From the NCBI GenBank assembly GCA_049840435.1, contig JASGKY010000044.1, forward strand, positions 193,834-257,833: a DNA stretch of 64,000 nucleotides. The letters run 5' to 3'. This document shows positions 37,713 to 46,941 of the stretch, piece by piece (positions within the stretch are counted from its first letter, which is position 1; every line of letters begins with the position of its first letter). Source of the stretch: JADLHS01 sp049840435 (GTDB taxonomy: Bacteria > Verrucomicrobiota > Verrucomicrobiia > Limisphaerales > JADLHS01). Under the pieces are notes generated by a model, which was not told the origin of the DNA, ran no database searches, and was given only the letters and a program-made list of their open reading frames with translations. Position numbers and translations under genes: made by a program.

Positions 37713-39371
37713 TTAAAAGTCCTTGAACGCGTCCTTCGTCGCAGGTGCGGCAGAGCCGGAGCTGGTTTGCAACGACGCGCCAAAAGCGGCGTGCGCTTCG
37801 TCCCGGTTTGCGGCCAGCATCGGCTTGGCTTTCGTGACAGGGTTGCCGGACTTGACCGCAGGTAGCGGCGCGCGGGACGCCGGTTTCTTGGTGCTGTTGG
37901 CAGCGACTGGCGTGTAGGAAGCGGCGGGTGATTGCGTGCCGGCCACAAGCCGTTGCAGATCGGTGACGATGCTTTGCAACATCTGTGCTTGCGCCGTGAG
38001 TTCTTCCGAAGCGCTTGCGCTTTCTTCGGCGCTCGCGGCGTTGGATTGCGTGACGGAATCCATTTGGCTCATCGCCATGCTGATCTGACTGATGCCCTGC
38101 TTCTGTTCGTTAGAAGCGGCGGCAATTTCGGCGACTAAATCGTCCACCTGTCGGGCTTTAGCGACAATTTCCTGCAAGCTCGCGGCAACCTTGGCGCTGA
38201 TGGCGACGCCTTGTTCGCTTTGTTGAATCGCATCCGCGATCTTCGTCGCAGTTTCCTTGGCGGCCACGGCACTGCGTTGAGCCAGGCTACGGACTTCATC
38301 GGCCACGACCGCGAACCCCGCTCCGGCTTCACCCGCCCGAGCGGCTTCCACGGCGGCGTTCAAGGCGAGCAAATTGGTCTGGAAGGCGATCTCGTCAATT
38401 GTCTTGATGATGCGTGCAATGTTATCGCTGGAAGTCTTGATGCCACCCATGGCGTTGGTCATCTCGGTCATGTTGACCGCGCCATGATCGGCGGCTTGGC
38501 GGGTTTGCGCAGCCAACGACTTCGCGTTGTCGGCGTTTTCCGCGTTGCGCTTGATCATGCTGGAAATCTCTTCGAGCGACGCGCTGGTCTCTTCAAGCGA
38601 GGCGGCTTGTTCGCTGGCTCCAGCGGCGAGCGTCTGGCTCGTGCTGGACAGTTCGGTTGAAGCCGAGGTGACCTGATCCGCGCTGCTGCTGAGGGTTTGC
38701 GCGGCTTCGCCCAACTGCCGGTTGATGCGGCGAACGGTGAAAACTCCAATCCCGGCCCCGATCAATAGGGCGCTGATGCTCACGACGAGAATGGCAGTGT
38801 TTGCATCCTTGGTGCTCCCGACGATTTCATCGCAGGCGGTGTCCAGTTGTTTGGTTTCGTCGTCCCACATTTCGTTCAAGGCCGTCAGGTAGGCTTTGTA
38901 TTTGGGGTCCAGTTCGGCGCGGGCGGTGGCATAGACTTTGGCGGAAGCTTCCGCATTGGTGGCGGCGCGGCTTTGGGCCAAGATGGCTTTGCGCACTTCA
39001 ATGTAGGCGGCACGGGCGGCCTGCAAGGAAGCCAGCTCCTTTTTCGTGTGCTCGTCGTTTGCCAGATGTTCCAGTGCCTCGTACGCCTTATTGTTGAGCT
39101 CGGTGCTGGCGGCCATCTCTGTCTCAATCGCTTTCATGTCTTCGGGAGTAGGCGAATACATGTGTTTGAACACGAGTCCGTAATTCTCGGACACGATTTC
39201 TTTGACCGTGGCGACGGCTTGTAATGTCGGCACGTTTTCCTGATCAATCGTAGTCGCGTCTTTGAAGATTCCGGTCAATTCCACCTTGGCAAAAATTCCC
39301 AAGCTTACCAAAGCCAGTAGAATTGCGCCGATCGCCAGCGCCAGTCGTTTTCCAATCGTCCAATTGCTCAT
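37713..39371 (-). CDS. methyl-accepting chemotaxis protein 1
   Basis: A 552-residue transmembrane receptor. Membrane segment 1 (LALAIGAILLALVSLGIFA) is followed by a periplasmic four-helix-bundle-like domain (about residues 35-190) and membrane segment 2 (TAILVVSISALLIGAGIGVF). The cytoplasmic signalling coiled coil follows with no recognisable HAMP domain. The hairpin tip reads EIAFQTNLLALNAAVEAARAGEAGAGFAVVADEVRSLAQRS. The tail is a flexible stretch ending AFKDF, an aromatic C-terminus that could tether CheR or CheB. Start at 39371 (MSNWTIGKRL). A 255-bp gap upstream of this gene shows no firm signal. Confidence 0.92.
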   Translation of the reverse strand: MSNWTIGKRLALAIGAILLALVSLGIFAKVELTGIFKDATTIDQENVPTLQAVATVKEIVSENYGLVFKHMYSPTPEDMKAIETEMAASTELNNKAYEALEHLANDEHTKKELASLQAARAAYIEVRKAILAQSRAATNAEASAKVYATARAELDPKYKAYLTALNEMWDDETKQLDTACDEIVGSTKDANTAILVVSISALLIGAGIGVFTVRRINRQLGEAAQTLSSSADQVTSASTELSSTSQTLAAGASEQAASLEETSASLEEISSMIKRNAENADNAKSLAAQTRQAADHGAVNMTEMTNAMGGIKTSSDNIARIIKTIDEIAFQTNLLALNAAVEAARAGEAGAGFAVVADEVRSLAQRSAVAAKETATKIADAIQQSEQGVAISAKVAASLQEIVAKARQVDDLVAEIAAASNEQKQGISQISMAMSQMDSVTQSNAASAEESASASEELTAQAQMLQSIVTDLQRLVAGTQSPAASYTPVAANSTKKPASRAPLPAVKSGNPVTKAKPMLAANRDEAHAAFGASLQTSSGSAAPATKDAFKDF

Positions 39372-39626
39372 ACGTCTCGTTAGTATTGTGGTTCTTGATG
39401 CGGGGTATGGGTTCACCGCTGTCGGGGGGCGAACGCACCGCCGCGTCCAAGGATATATCGACACAATTTGCGGATACTTGACTTAAAGTCTGCAAGTCTA
39501 AGCCGAGATTATCATGAAGATTGGATGATAATTAGGCTAAACTGTCATGGTGCGTGGGCCAAGCCGGAGTGACCCTGCGGTTACCGAGTCTAAAGCTGCC
39601 AAGTTCTTCTGGCATGAAAGAATGCG

Positions 39627-41204
39627 TTATTTGCCGAGCAACTGGGCGGAGCGTGGTTTTGCTTTGTTGGCCGCCATGAAGGCCGCGGCCGGATCATCCA
39701 CATCAGGGGTTTCTATATTGGACTGAGAGGAGGATTTTTGTTTGTCAGACGGCAGTGAATCCAAGGTCGCTGTAGCTTCACTCGCCCCATTGCCGCCGAC
39801 CAAGCGATCCAGTTGTGTCACCACTTCGGTCAACACGCCCGATTGAGTCTGCAAGCCAGAAGCCGAAGTGGCCAATTGCCGAGCGTTGGCGGCGGCGATC
39901 TGGGTTGTGCCGTCCATGCTGCTGACAGCGGCGCTGATCTGGCCGATGCCTTGGGTCTGTTCACTGGAGGCCGTGGCGATTTCGCCGATGAGATCATCCA
40001 TCTGCCGGGCTTTGGTGACGATTTGCGTCAGGCTGTTCGCGACCTTTTCGCTAAGGACGACGCCGCGCCGACTCTTCTCAATCGAGTCTTCGATCTTGCT
40101 CGTGGTTTCGCGGGCCGATTGCGCGCTGCGTTGGGCGAGGGCGCGCACTTCATCCGCGACCACGGCAAAACCCGCGCCTGCTTCACCAGCGCGAGCCGCT
40201 TCGACGGCGGCGTTGAGCGCGAGGAGATTTGTCTGGAACGCGATCTCATCAATGCTCTTCACAATCTTGGCGATGTTGTCGCTGCTGGACTTGATGGCGT
40301 CCATGGCCTGCGACATCGCCTGCATGTCTGTCGCGCCGGTTTCTGCTGCGGACCGGGTCTGGTTGCCGAGGTCCTTGGCCGTCTGCGCGCCGGCGGAAGT
40401 GCGTTTGATCATGCTGGCGATTTCTTCCAGTGAGGCGCTGGTTTCTTCCAAGGATGCGGCCTGCTGGCTTGCACCGGAAGCCAGCGACTGGCTGGTGGTA
40501 GAATATTCTTCCGATCCATCCGCCAACATGCCGGCGCTGGCACGCAGATTGGTGGCGATGCTTTTGAGCTGGCGCGACAACGTGATGCCCACCCAGATCA
40601 TGACCGCCGCGACACACAAAGCTCCGACACCCAAGGCCGCGGTGATCGTGGTGAAAGAATGGCGATTGCGCTGCTTCATCTGTGCCGCCGCCGTGCCGGT
40701 GCTTTCGTCAGCCAACGCGATGATCTGGCGCAAGGTGGCTTCATACTTGTCCCGCGCCGGAACATACTTGGTGAAATAAATCTGCTTTGCCTTGTCTGCC
40801 TTTTCTTCCGCCACCGCTTCGAGCAGTTCAGTGTCCAGCGGGCGCAACGTCTGGGCGTCCAGTTCGTTCAATTGCGCGATCAATTTTTGAGTCGCACTGC
40901 CCGGTGGGACGAGGCCTTCCATCTCTTTCAACACGGCGAGATTTGCATCGTACGCGGCGATCTTCCGTTCGCCCGGTGGCCCAACAATGCTCCCCGGGTC
41001 AATGATGATGGCCTTGCTCGCGTCGTCCTGCGTAAGCAGATGACTGAGGCTGGTGACAGCGAGCGTCTTGATTTGATGCGCGCGGACGAGGGCTGCGGAA
41101 TTATCCCGCAAGCCACCCCACGTCAGAAACGCGACGCAGACGCCCATGACCGCCAACGGAATCAGGCCGAGGTACAGCTTGGTAGCGAACGAGAGATTTC
41201 TCAT
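39627..41204 (-). CDS. methyl-accepting chemotaxis protein 2
   Basis: A 525-residue receptor. Membrane segment 1 (LYLGLIPLAVMGVCVAFL) is followed by a mostly helical periplasmic domain (about residues 35-195, a different sequence from the other three receptors). Membrane segment 2 (ALGVGALCVAAVMIWVGI) is followed by the signalling coiled coil, again without a clear HAMP. The tip EIAFQTNLLALNAAVEAARAGEAGAGFAVVADEVRALAQRS is nearly identical to its paralogues, so cross-signalling through one CheA is expected. It ends in SAQLLGK, without an aromatic tether. It lies 27 bp downstream of the cupredoxin gene. Confidence 0.92.
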   Translation of the reverse strand: MRNLSFATKLYLGLIPLAVMGVCVAFLTWGGLRDNSAALVRAHQIKTLAVTSLSHLLTQDDASKAIIIDPGSIVGPPGERKIAAYDANLAVLKEMEGLVPPGSATQKLIAQLNELDAQTLRPLDTELLEAVAEEKADKAKQIYFTKYVPARDKYEATLRQIIALADESTGTAAAQMKQRNRHSFTTITAALGVGALCVAAVMIWVGITLSRQLKSIATNLRASAGMLADGSEEYSTTSQSLASGASQQAASLEETSASLEEIASMIKRTSAGAQTAKDLGNQTRSAAETGATDMQAMSQAMDAIKSSSDNIAKIVKSIDEIAFQTNLLALNAAVEAARAGEAGAGFAVVADEVRALAQRSAQSARETTSKIEDSIEKSRRGVVLSEKVANSLTQIVTKARQMDDLIGEIATASSEQTQGIGQISAAVSSMDGTTQIAAANARQLATSASGLQTQSGVLTEVVTQLDRLVGGNGASEATATLDSLPSDKQKSSSQSNIETPDVDDPAAAFMAANKAKPRSAQLLGK

Positions 41205-41231
41205 ACCACAAGCAGAGGTTGTAGCGGTGGG

Positions 41232-41558
41232 TTATTTCTTCACCGTGACCGTTAGTTTCATTTTCGGATGGATGGCGCACCGAACTTCCGTGGTGCCTTC
41301 CTCGGTGAAATCGACCGTGGAAGATTCGCCGGGCTTCTGCACCTTGATGGTGAACGCGTTCGCCTTTGAGGTAGAGAAAACGTTGTGGGTTACCTCGTCG
41401 TCGTTTTGGAACACGACTTTTTCTCCGGGCTTAATGGTGATTTCGGTCGAGGAGAACTCGCGATCCTTCTGAGTGACCTTGGTTTCTCTGATGGCTTCTG
41501 CCCAGGCAACCAGGGCCAAGCCCGCCAGACAGGTGATGATGAGGATTTTTCGTTTCAT
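41232..41558 (-). CDS. plastocyanin-like type 1 copper protein (cupredoxin)
   Basis: A 108-residue exported protein with a short signal peptide (MKRKILIITCLAGLALVAWA). The fold pattern is that of plastocyanin/amicyanin: ITIKPGEKVVFQNDDEVTHNVFS with the first His ligand, then EVRCAIHPKMKLTVTV with Cys, His and Met in C-x2-H-x2-M spacing. It is a likely electron carrier in the periplasm. It lies 21 bp after the di-haem peroxidase gene, so the two may form a redox pair, and it is followed by chemoreceptor 2. Confidence 0.9.
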   Translation of the reverse strand: MKRKILIITCLAGLALVAWAEAIRETKVTQKDREFSSTEITIKPGEKVVFQNDDEVTHNVFSTSKANAFTIKVQKPGESSTVDFTEEGTTEVRCAIHPKMKLTVTVKK

Positions 41559-41579
41559 GGGAGGATTCGAGTTGAGGGT

Positions 41580-42659
41580 TTATTTGGGGAGTACGGGCAA
41601 AGTCACGGCGGGGTCGGGGCTGGTCAGCGTGTGCATGAATGCGCACAGCGCCTTGATTTCATCGTCGCTCAGACTGAGAGGCCGGACGTGAATGTCGAGG
41701 CTGGTGCGTTTGATGTCGCCGCCACGATTATAGAAGCGGACGACCTGATCGAGCGTGCCTTCCGAGCCATCGTGCATGTAGGGCGCACGTTGATCCACGT
41801 TGCGCAGGGTTGGCGTCTTCTTGGCGAACTGCACGCCTTCCACTTGCGGCAACTGTTCGCCCCGTCCGCGGTCTTCGCTACGCAAGCCGATGTCATGGAA
41901 ACCGTCGTCGGTGAAATTCCAGCCGGAGTGACATTGATAACATTCCGCCTTGGTGTTGAAGAGATCGAAGCCGTGCTTGGCGGTTTCGGAGATTGCTGCT
42001 TCGTTGCCTGCAACCCAGGCGTCGAATGGTGCGGGGGCTGAAATTACGGTGCGCTCAAAGTTGGCGATAGCTTTGGCCACAGTGCTCTCGGTGATGCCTT
42101 CGCCGGGATACGCTGCTTCAAACATCGGCGTGTAACCGGCTACGGCCTTGACCTTGGCGAGCATTTGGTCGAGCGGCAGATTCATTTCGCCGGCGGCCTT
42201 GATTGGGCCGAGTGCCTGCTCTTCCAGTGAAGCGGCGCGCCCGTCCCAGAAAAATAACTCGCCATAGGCGACGTTGAGAATCGTCGGCGTGCGCCGGCCC
42301 AAAGTTTTCATGTTGTGTCCAACGGCGCGTGGCAGACCGTCGCCCCACGCGAAGGACGGATTATGACACGAGCCGCAGGAGGTGATGCCGCTGGCGGAAA
42401 GGCGCGGATCGAAGAAGAGCGCTTTGCCTAATTCAACGCGGGCGGGCGTGTGGATGTTGTCTGCCGGCGTGGGAATCTTGGTGGGACGTTTGTATTTCAA
42501 ACGCGCCGCCGCGCGATCATAAGGTTTGGCGGAGGTTTCGACCGCAGAGGCGACCATCCAGCCGCAAGCCGTCAAGAGGAGGCCAGCGCCAAGGATCGCC
42601 AGGCGCGGCTTGCTGCCGGACCAAGGCCGATTTTCGGACCCGATGTTGGGGTTTTTCAT
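41580..42659 (-). CDS. di-haem cytochrome c peroxidase (CCP/MauG family)
   Basis: A 359-residue exported protein with two haem-binding motifs, CGSCH (residue about 90) and CYQCH (about 245). Family blocks are present: VELGKALFFDPRLSASGITSCGSCHNPSFAWGDGL, RRTPTILNVAYGELFFWDGRA, and near the end AFMHTLTSPD. A basic N-terminus and one hydrophobic helix (LAILGAGLLLTACGWMVA) serve as signal or anchor. CCP enzymes reduce H2O2 with electrons from cytochrome c or a cupredoxin; the neighbouring cupredoxin could be the donor. Its place among chemoreceptor genes is unusual. Confidence 0.92.
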   Translation of the reverse strand: MKNPNIGSENRPWSGSKPRLAILGAGLLLTACGWMVASAVETSAKPYDRAAARLKYKRPTKIPTPADNIHTPARVELGKALFFDPRLSASGITSCGSCHNPSFAWGDGLPRAVGHNMKTLGRRTPTILNVAYGELFFWDGRAASLEEQALGPIKAAGEMNLPLDQMLAKVKAVAGYTPMFEAAYPGEGITESTVAKAIANFERTVISAPAPFDAWVAGNEAAISETAKHGFDLFNTKAECYQCHSGWNFTDDGFHDIGLRSEDRGRGEQLPQVEGVQFAKKTPTLRNVDQRAPYMHDGSEGTLDQVVRFYNRGGDIKRTSLDIHVRPLSLSDDEIKALCAFMHTLTSPDPAVTLPVLPK

Positions 42660-42696
42660 TCTGAGTTGGGGGTTGGGGTGGAGGGAGGAGATTCAT

Positions 42697-44256
42697 TTAC
42701 CGCTGGGCCAGAGTGCGGGGCTTGGCTTTTGGGGTTGAAGCGGCTGTGTTGAAGCTGCTTTCGGCCTGATCCAATCCGAACGGTTGGGGGTCGGCCGAAA
42801 TTTGTTCGGCGTGGGAGGTTGCCTTGCCGGATTTTTCTTCGCCGACGAGTTGCGTCAGGGCGGCGATGCCTCCGCGCAAGCTGGTAGATTGATCCTGTAA
42901 TTCCACTGCTGCCTGGGCGATGGCGCTGGAGTTGGCCGCCGCAGATTGGGTGACGCGATCCATCTGCGATACAGCAGAATTGATCTGGACGATGCCCTGG
43001 CTCTGTTCGTTGGTGGCTACGGCGATCTCGTTGATCAACTCGTCCATCTGGCGGGCTTTGCCGACGATTTCGGTGAGACTGGCGTTGACTTTGGTGCTGA
43101 TCGCCACGCCGTGCTGGCTCTTGGTGATCGAGTCTTCAATCTTGTCCGCCGTCTCCTTGGCCGCTTGCGCGCTGCGTTGGGCGAGCGCGCGGACTTCGTC
43201 AGCCACGACGGCAAACCCCGCGCCCGCTTCCCCGGCCCGGGCGGCTTCGACCGCAGCGTTCAACGCCAGCAAATTCGTCTGGAAGGCGATCTCATCAATC
43301 GTCTTGATGATCTTGGCGATGTTGTCACTGGATGTCTTGATCGCCAGCATTGCTTCCGACATGGCTTGCATGTCGGCAGCTCCGGCATCAGCAGCGCTGC
43401 GGGTGGCCGAGCCGAGTTCGCGCGCCGCCGTTGCGTTCGTCGCGGTGCGTTTGGTCATGCTGGTCATCTCTTCGAGCGACGCGCTCGTTTCTTCCAATGA
43501 TGCCGCGGACTCGCTGGCTCCGGTGGCGAGTTGGTGGCTGGCGCCAGCCACGCTGGTGGCGGTCTGGCTGGCCGCGGCGGCTGTGGCAGACAGTTCGCGA
43601 ACGATTTTGCGGAACGGTCCCGGAATGCTGCGCGCTACCACCACCGTCAATACTCCTAAAATCAAAATGCTCACGCCTACAGCGATGAGTAGGACGCGAC
43701 GGAATTGTGCGGCCAGCACGGCATTCGCGGTGCCGGCGGCATTGTTATCGGCTTCGATGGCATCACTGACGCCGCTCATCTTGCCTTCCAACGTCTCAAA
43801 AGAATGGAGAAAGTCCGGCATCAATGCTTGGGCCGCCGCCAGGTCTTTTCCGGCGGTCGCCACAATCGTTTCGGCGCTCTTGATATAATCCTCGAGTGGA
43901 ACGGCCACTTCATTCACAGCAGTGGTCGCCGCCGGGGAAAGTTTCATGGCCCGCAGCGCCGTGATTTGTTCGCGAAAATGTCCGGCATGCTCGGTCAGAC
44001 TGGTGACGGTCTCTTGGATGTAGGCGGTGTTCTTCGTGGTCGCGCCATACAGGGCAGCCAAGACGTCCGCGCGGAGTGCATCGTGCATCATGTCGGCCTC
44101 CAGTTGATTGCGGAGCGCCTCGGTGGCTGTTTGCATTTCCGACTGGTTGGCGAGCACGCGATGACATTGCCGCCACGCCACGCCACCCGCTCCGCATAAC
44201 AGCAACAACGCCGTAAGCGAGATGATTGAGATCTTTTTGATGATGGCTGAGTTCAT
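42697..44256 (-). CDS. methyl-accepting chemotaxis protein 3
   Basis: A 519-residue receptor. Membrane segment 1 (ISIISLTALLLLCGAGGVAW) is followed by a helical periplasmic domain (about residues 30-185, with HAGHFREQITALRAMKLSPAATTAVNEVAVPLEDYIKSAE) and membrane segment 2 (VLLIAVGVSILILGVLTVVVA). The signalling coiled coil has the shared tip EIAFQTNLLALNAAVEAARAGEAGAGFAVVADEVRALAQRS. No HAMP is visible. The tail ends KPRTLAQR, without an aromatic tether. It starts downstream of a 361-bp gap. Confidence 0.92.
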   Translation of the reverse strand: MNSAIIKKISIISLTALLLLCGAGGVAWRQCHRVLANQSEMQTATEALRNQLEADMMHDALRADVLAALYGATTKNTAYIQETVTSLTEHAGHFREQITALRAMKLSPAATTAVNEVAVPLEDYIKSAETIVATAGKDLAAAQALMPDFLHSFETLEGKMSGVSDAIEADNNAAGTANAVLAAQFRRVLLIAVGVSILILGVLTVVVARSIPGPFRKIVRELSATAAAASQTATSVAGASHQLATGASESAASLEETSASLEEMTSMTKRTATNATAARELGSATRSAADAGAADMQAMSEAMLAIKTSSDNIAKIIKTIDEIAFQTNLLALNAAVEAARAGEAGAGFAVVADEVRALAQRSAQAAKETADKIEDSITKSQHGVAISTKVNASLTEIVGKARQMDELINEIAVATNEQSQGIVQINSAVSQMDRVTQSAAANSSAIAQAAVELQDQSTSLRGGIAALTQLVGEEKSGKATSHAEQISADPQPFGLDQAESSFNTAASTPKAKPRTLAQR

Positions 44257-44617
44257 TGAGTTGGGGCGATTTAATCCACCAGTATGATCGGGCTTTCAAA
44301 GCAGCCGGTCGCATTTCCGGAACGGGATGGTTCCGGTGACGGAGCTGGGCAACTGCGGCAGCTCTTTTCAAGCAAGCGCGGCATGGGGCGCACTGTTGTC
44401 ATGCAGGGTGCTATCGTCACAACACGTCAGCTAATTAAGCCTTTAAGTGAAGTTCTTTTAATGTTTGTTATGACTGCCGGACCTTTGGGCTGACATCGGC
44501 AAAAGTGAGCGAATAGACCACCGATCAGTGAATGGTGGATGAGCCAAAAAATCCCGCAGTGCGAAGCTGGGGAAGCCCCGTCAGCATCGCCCCGTGGTCT
44601 GGAAATGCAGACTTGGT
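44257..44617. other. 361-bp gap between two chemoreceptor genes
   Basis: No protein-like frame is seen. On the minus strand a short GGGG/CCCC hairpin near 44564-44574 is followed by a run of six T (near 44544-44551) and could end the upstream receptor transcript. A local AT-rich stretch around 44420-44470 could hold the promoter of receptor 3. Both are weak. Confidence 0.3.
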
Positions 44618-46236
44618 TTAGAAGTCTTGGAAAGTGGGGCGGACGAGTGCTTTACTCGTCGGTTCGGCGGGCATGGGAATGCTGCCAAAGGCGTCATCGC
44701 GACTGTCCGTCAAAACAGGTTTCGTGGCGGTCTTGACGGGGGCAGTGGGCTGTTTGGGTTTGCCACCAGCGCGTACGCTTTTCTTAAGCGGTGCGGGTGG
44801 GAGCGGGGCGGCTTGGTCGGCACTCGTGGCAGCTACAGCATGTCGTCCAACCAACTGATTAAGTTGCGTGACCGTCTGGTTAAGGGCGGCGGCTTGCTGA
44901 CGCAGTTCTGAGGTCGAATCGGACATTTGATTGGCGGAGGCGGCAGCGGTCTGCGTCGTGGTGTCAATCTCACGGACCGCGGCATTGATCTGCATGATGC
45001 CTTGGTTCTGCTCGTTGGCGGCTTGGGCAATCTCGCCCAGCAACTGATCCATCTCCCGCGCCTTGGCGGTGATGCCTTGGAAGTTGGCAGAGACGCGGCC
45101 ACTGAGCTCCACCCCGCGCTGGCTCTTGTGGATGGAATCTTCGATCTTCGGCGCAACATCTTTGGCAGCTTGCGCACTGCGTTGCGCGAGGCTGCGGACC
45201 TCGTCGGCGACGACGGCGAAACCCGCGCCGGCTTCCCCGGCCCGGGCGGCTTCCACCGCGGCGTTCAAGGCGAGTAAGTTGGTTTGGAAAGCGATCTCAT
45301 CAATCACCTTGAGGGTCTTGGCGATGTTATCGCTGGAAATTTTGATTTCGTCCATGGCTTGCGTCATGGCCTTCATATCGTTGCCGCCCGCTTCAGCAGC
45401 GGAGGAGTTTTGCGTGCCAAGCTCTTTCGCGCTCTGGGCGTTGGCGGCAGTGCGCTTGGTCATGCTGGTGACCTCTTCGAGAGCGGCACTGGATTCTTCC
45501 AAGGCGGCGGCCTGCTGATTGAAGCCGTCCGCCATGGACTGGCTGGTGTGCGAGAACTGCTGCGCGGTCTGTGCGAGATGCTGGCTGGAATCTGCAACGG
45601 CAGTGCAAACGGTGTGCAAGGCCCGCAGGATGTAAACTTTGAGCCGCCAGCCCGCGACCAGCAATACCAAGATGGCTGCGCCGACAAAGAGGCTCTGGCG
45701 TTGCGCAGCGCGCAGGACTTGGGTCTCTTGTTTTTGCAGGTCGGCCAGGGACTTTTGCTCCACGGCTTCGCGAACTTTGCCGAGTTCGTTCTGCACTTCT
45801 TCATGGCGGGTGACCGCCTTAGTGAAGAAGGTCTGGTAAGCTCGGCGTTTTGCCCGCGCAAGACTTCATCCAGCACGGCGTTTTCGGCCTGCAACATTTC
45901 CTGATACTTGGATTTCAACCCGGCCGTGCTGTTTTCTCCGTTGGCAATGACTTTGCCGGCATCCTCTTGTTGTTTGCGCAAAGGCACGATGGCCTTCTCC
46001 ATTTCATCCGGATCTTTGAGCCGGAGAAATTGTTGCACACTGTTGTGGAGGCCGTCGATCGAGTCCTGCAGGTTGGAAGCGGACTTGAGCTGCTCAATCG
46101 TCTGCGTCGTTACGGCGGCGGAACGACGCAGTGATTGGCGGTGCAGGACCGTAAACACGACTGTCACTGCAATCATCATTACGGCAAAGGCCGCCAACAA
46201 CAGATTCAAGCCGCGGGAGATGTTGAAGTGTTTCAT
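44618..46236 (-). CDS. methyl-accepting chemotaxis protein 4, one frameshift
   Basis: A receptor of about 539 residues. It starts at 46236 (MKHFNISRGLNLLLAAFAVMM). The periplasmic helical domain continues through LKDPDEMEKAIVPLRKQQEDAGKV to a one-base shift near 45845, after which AYQTFFTKAVTRHEEVQNELGK resumes in the other frame. Membrane segment 2 (LFVGAAILVLLVAGWRL) is followed by the signalling domain with tip EIAFQTNLLALNAAVEAARAGEAGAGFAVVADEVRSLAQRS. No HAMP is visible. The C-terminus ends PTFQDF, an aromatic ending like that of receptor 1. The shift is probably a consensus error. Confidence 0.88.
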
Positions 46237-46282
46237 AGGAAGTCGGGTTTACGGTATGCAGATACGAATCGGTGGAAGCGGG

Positions 46283-46834
46283 TTATTCCGCTTTGAGCTT
46301 GGTTAGATCCAAGCCAACCACGAGCGAGCCGATGGCCTTGTCACCGTCGAGCACCGGTACGGACACTTGGATTTGGCGCAAGCCGGTGGATTCATCCACT
46401 TCCACCGCACCTTGCCACGTCTTGCCGGTCATGGGCACGTCGTGTTTCGGTTTGCCTTTGTGACTCCAGTTCGAGGGCTTGGTAAGGAAGGCGACCTTGG
46501 TGCCGTCCGCGGAGGAGAGGAACGCTTCACCGACGGATTCTGTTTTCTTGGCCTTGAGCACGGTGGCGGCTTCGTTTTTGGTGAAACTGCGCACGAGCGG
46601 GTCGAGAATGCCGAGCCCCTTCCATTTGTCTTGCGTCATGTCCGCGACTTCTGCGGGCGCTTTTTCGTTTTGCGCCTTGACGGCTTTCACGATGGTGGCG
46701 TCGGCGGCCCAGGTTTTGATTGCTTCGATCTTGGCGGTGATCTTGGTTTGTGTGTCAGCGTCGAGGTCCTCAGCGCGCACGGCGGAGGTAAGACAGGCTG
46801 CGAGAGCAATGAGGGTAAGCAGGGTCTTTTTCAT
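46283..46834 (-). CDS. secreted single-domain Cache/PDC-like protein
   Basis: A 183-residue protein with a signal peptide (MKKTLLTLIALAACLTSAVRA) and no membrane helix after it. The mature part opens with a long helix (DLDADTQTKITAKIEAIKTWAADATIVKAVKAQN) and ends with a Cache/PDC-type sheet (GKTWQGAVEVDESTGLRQIQVSVPVLDGDKAIGSLVVGLDLTKL). This is the fold normally found inside chemoreceptor sensor domains, here on its own. It might bind a ligand in the periplasm and present it to a receptor (inference). It lies 46 bp upstream of receptor 4. Confidence 0.75.
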   Translation of the reverse strand: MKKTLLTLIALAACLTSAVRAEDLDADTQTKITAKIEAIKTWAADATIVKAVKAQNEKAPAEVADMTQDKWKGLGILDPLVRSFTKNEAATVLKAKKTESVGEAFLSSADGTKVAFLTKPSNWSHKGKPKHDVPMTGKTWQGAVEVDESTGLRQIQVSVPVLDGDKAIGSLVVGLDLTKLKAE

Positions 46835-46856
46835 AGTTGTGGTTTGGTTGTGATGG

Positions 46857-46885
46857 AAACCCGCCGCTACCGCAGCGGCGGGTTT
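46857..46885 (-). terminator. hairpin between the OprP-like porin and the Cache-like gene
   Basis: A perfect 12-bp stem (46857-46868 with 46874-46885) with a 5-base loop. The minus-strand T tract after it is short, so this may be a partial terminator that lowers expression of the downstream receptor genes relative to the porin. Confidence 0.65.
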
Positions 46886-46941
46886 AGGTTGATAATGGTT
46901 TGTGAGTATCAAATCGGTTTAGAGATGTGCTTTCCCCTTGA

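Noticed and set aside
39450..39500. A sigma-28 promoter upstream of receptor 1 (minus-strand TTAAGTCA ... GTCGATAT).
   Set aside because: The spacer is 16 bases in place of 11 and the -35 match is partial.
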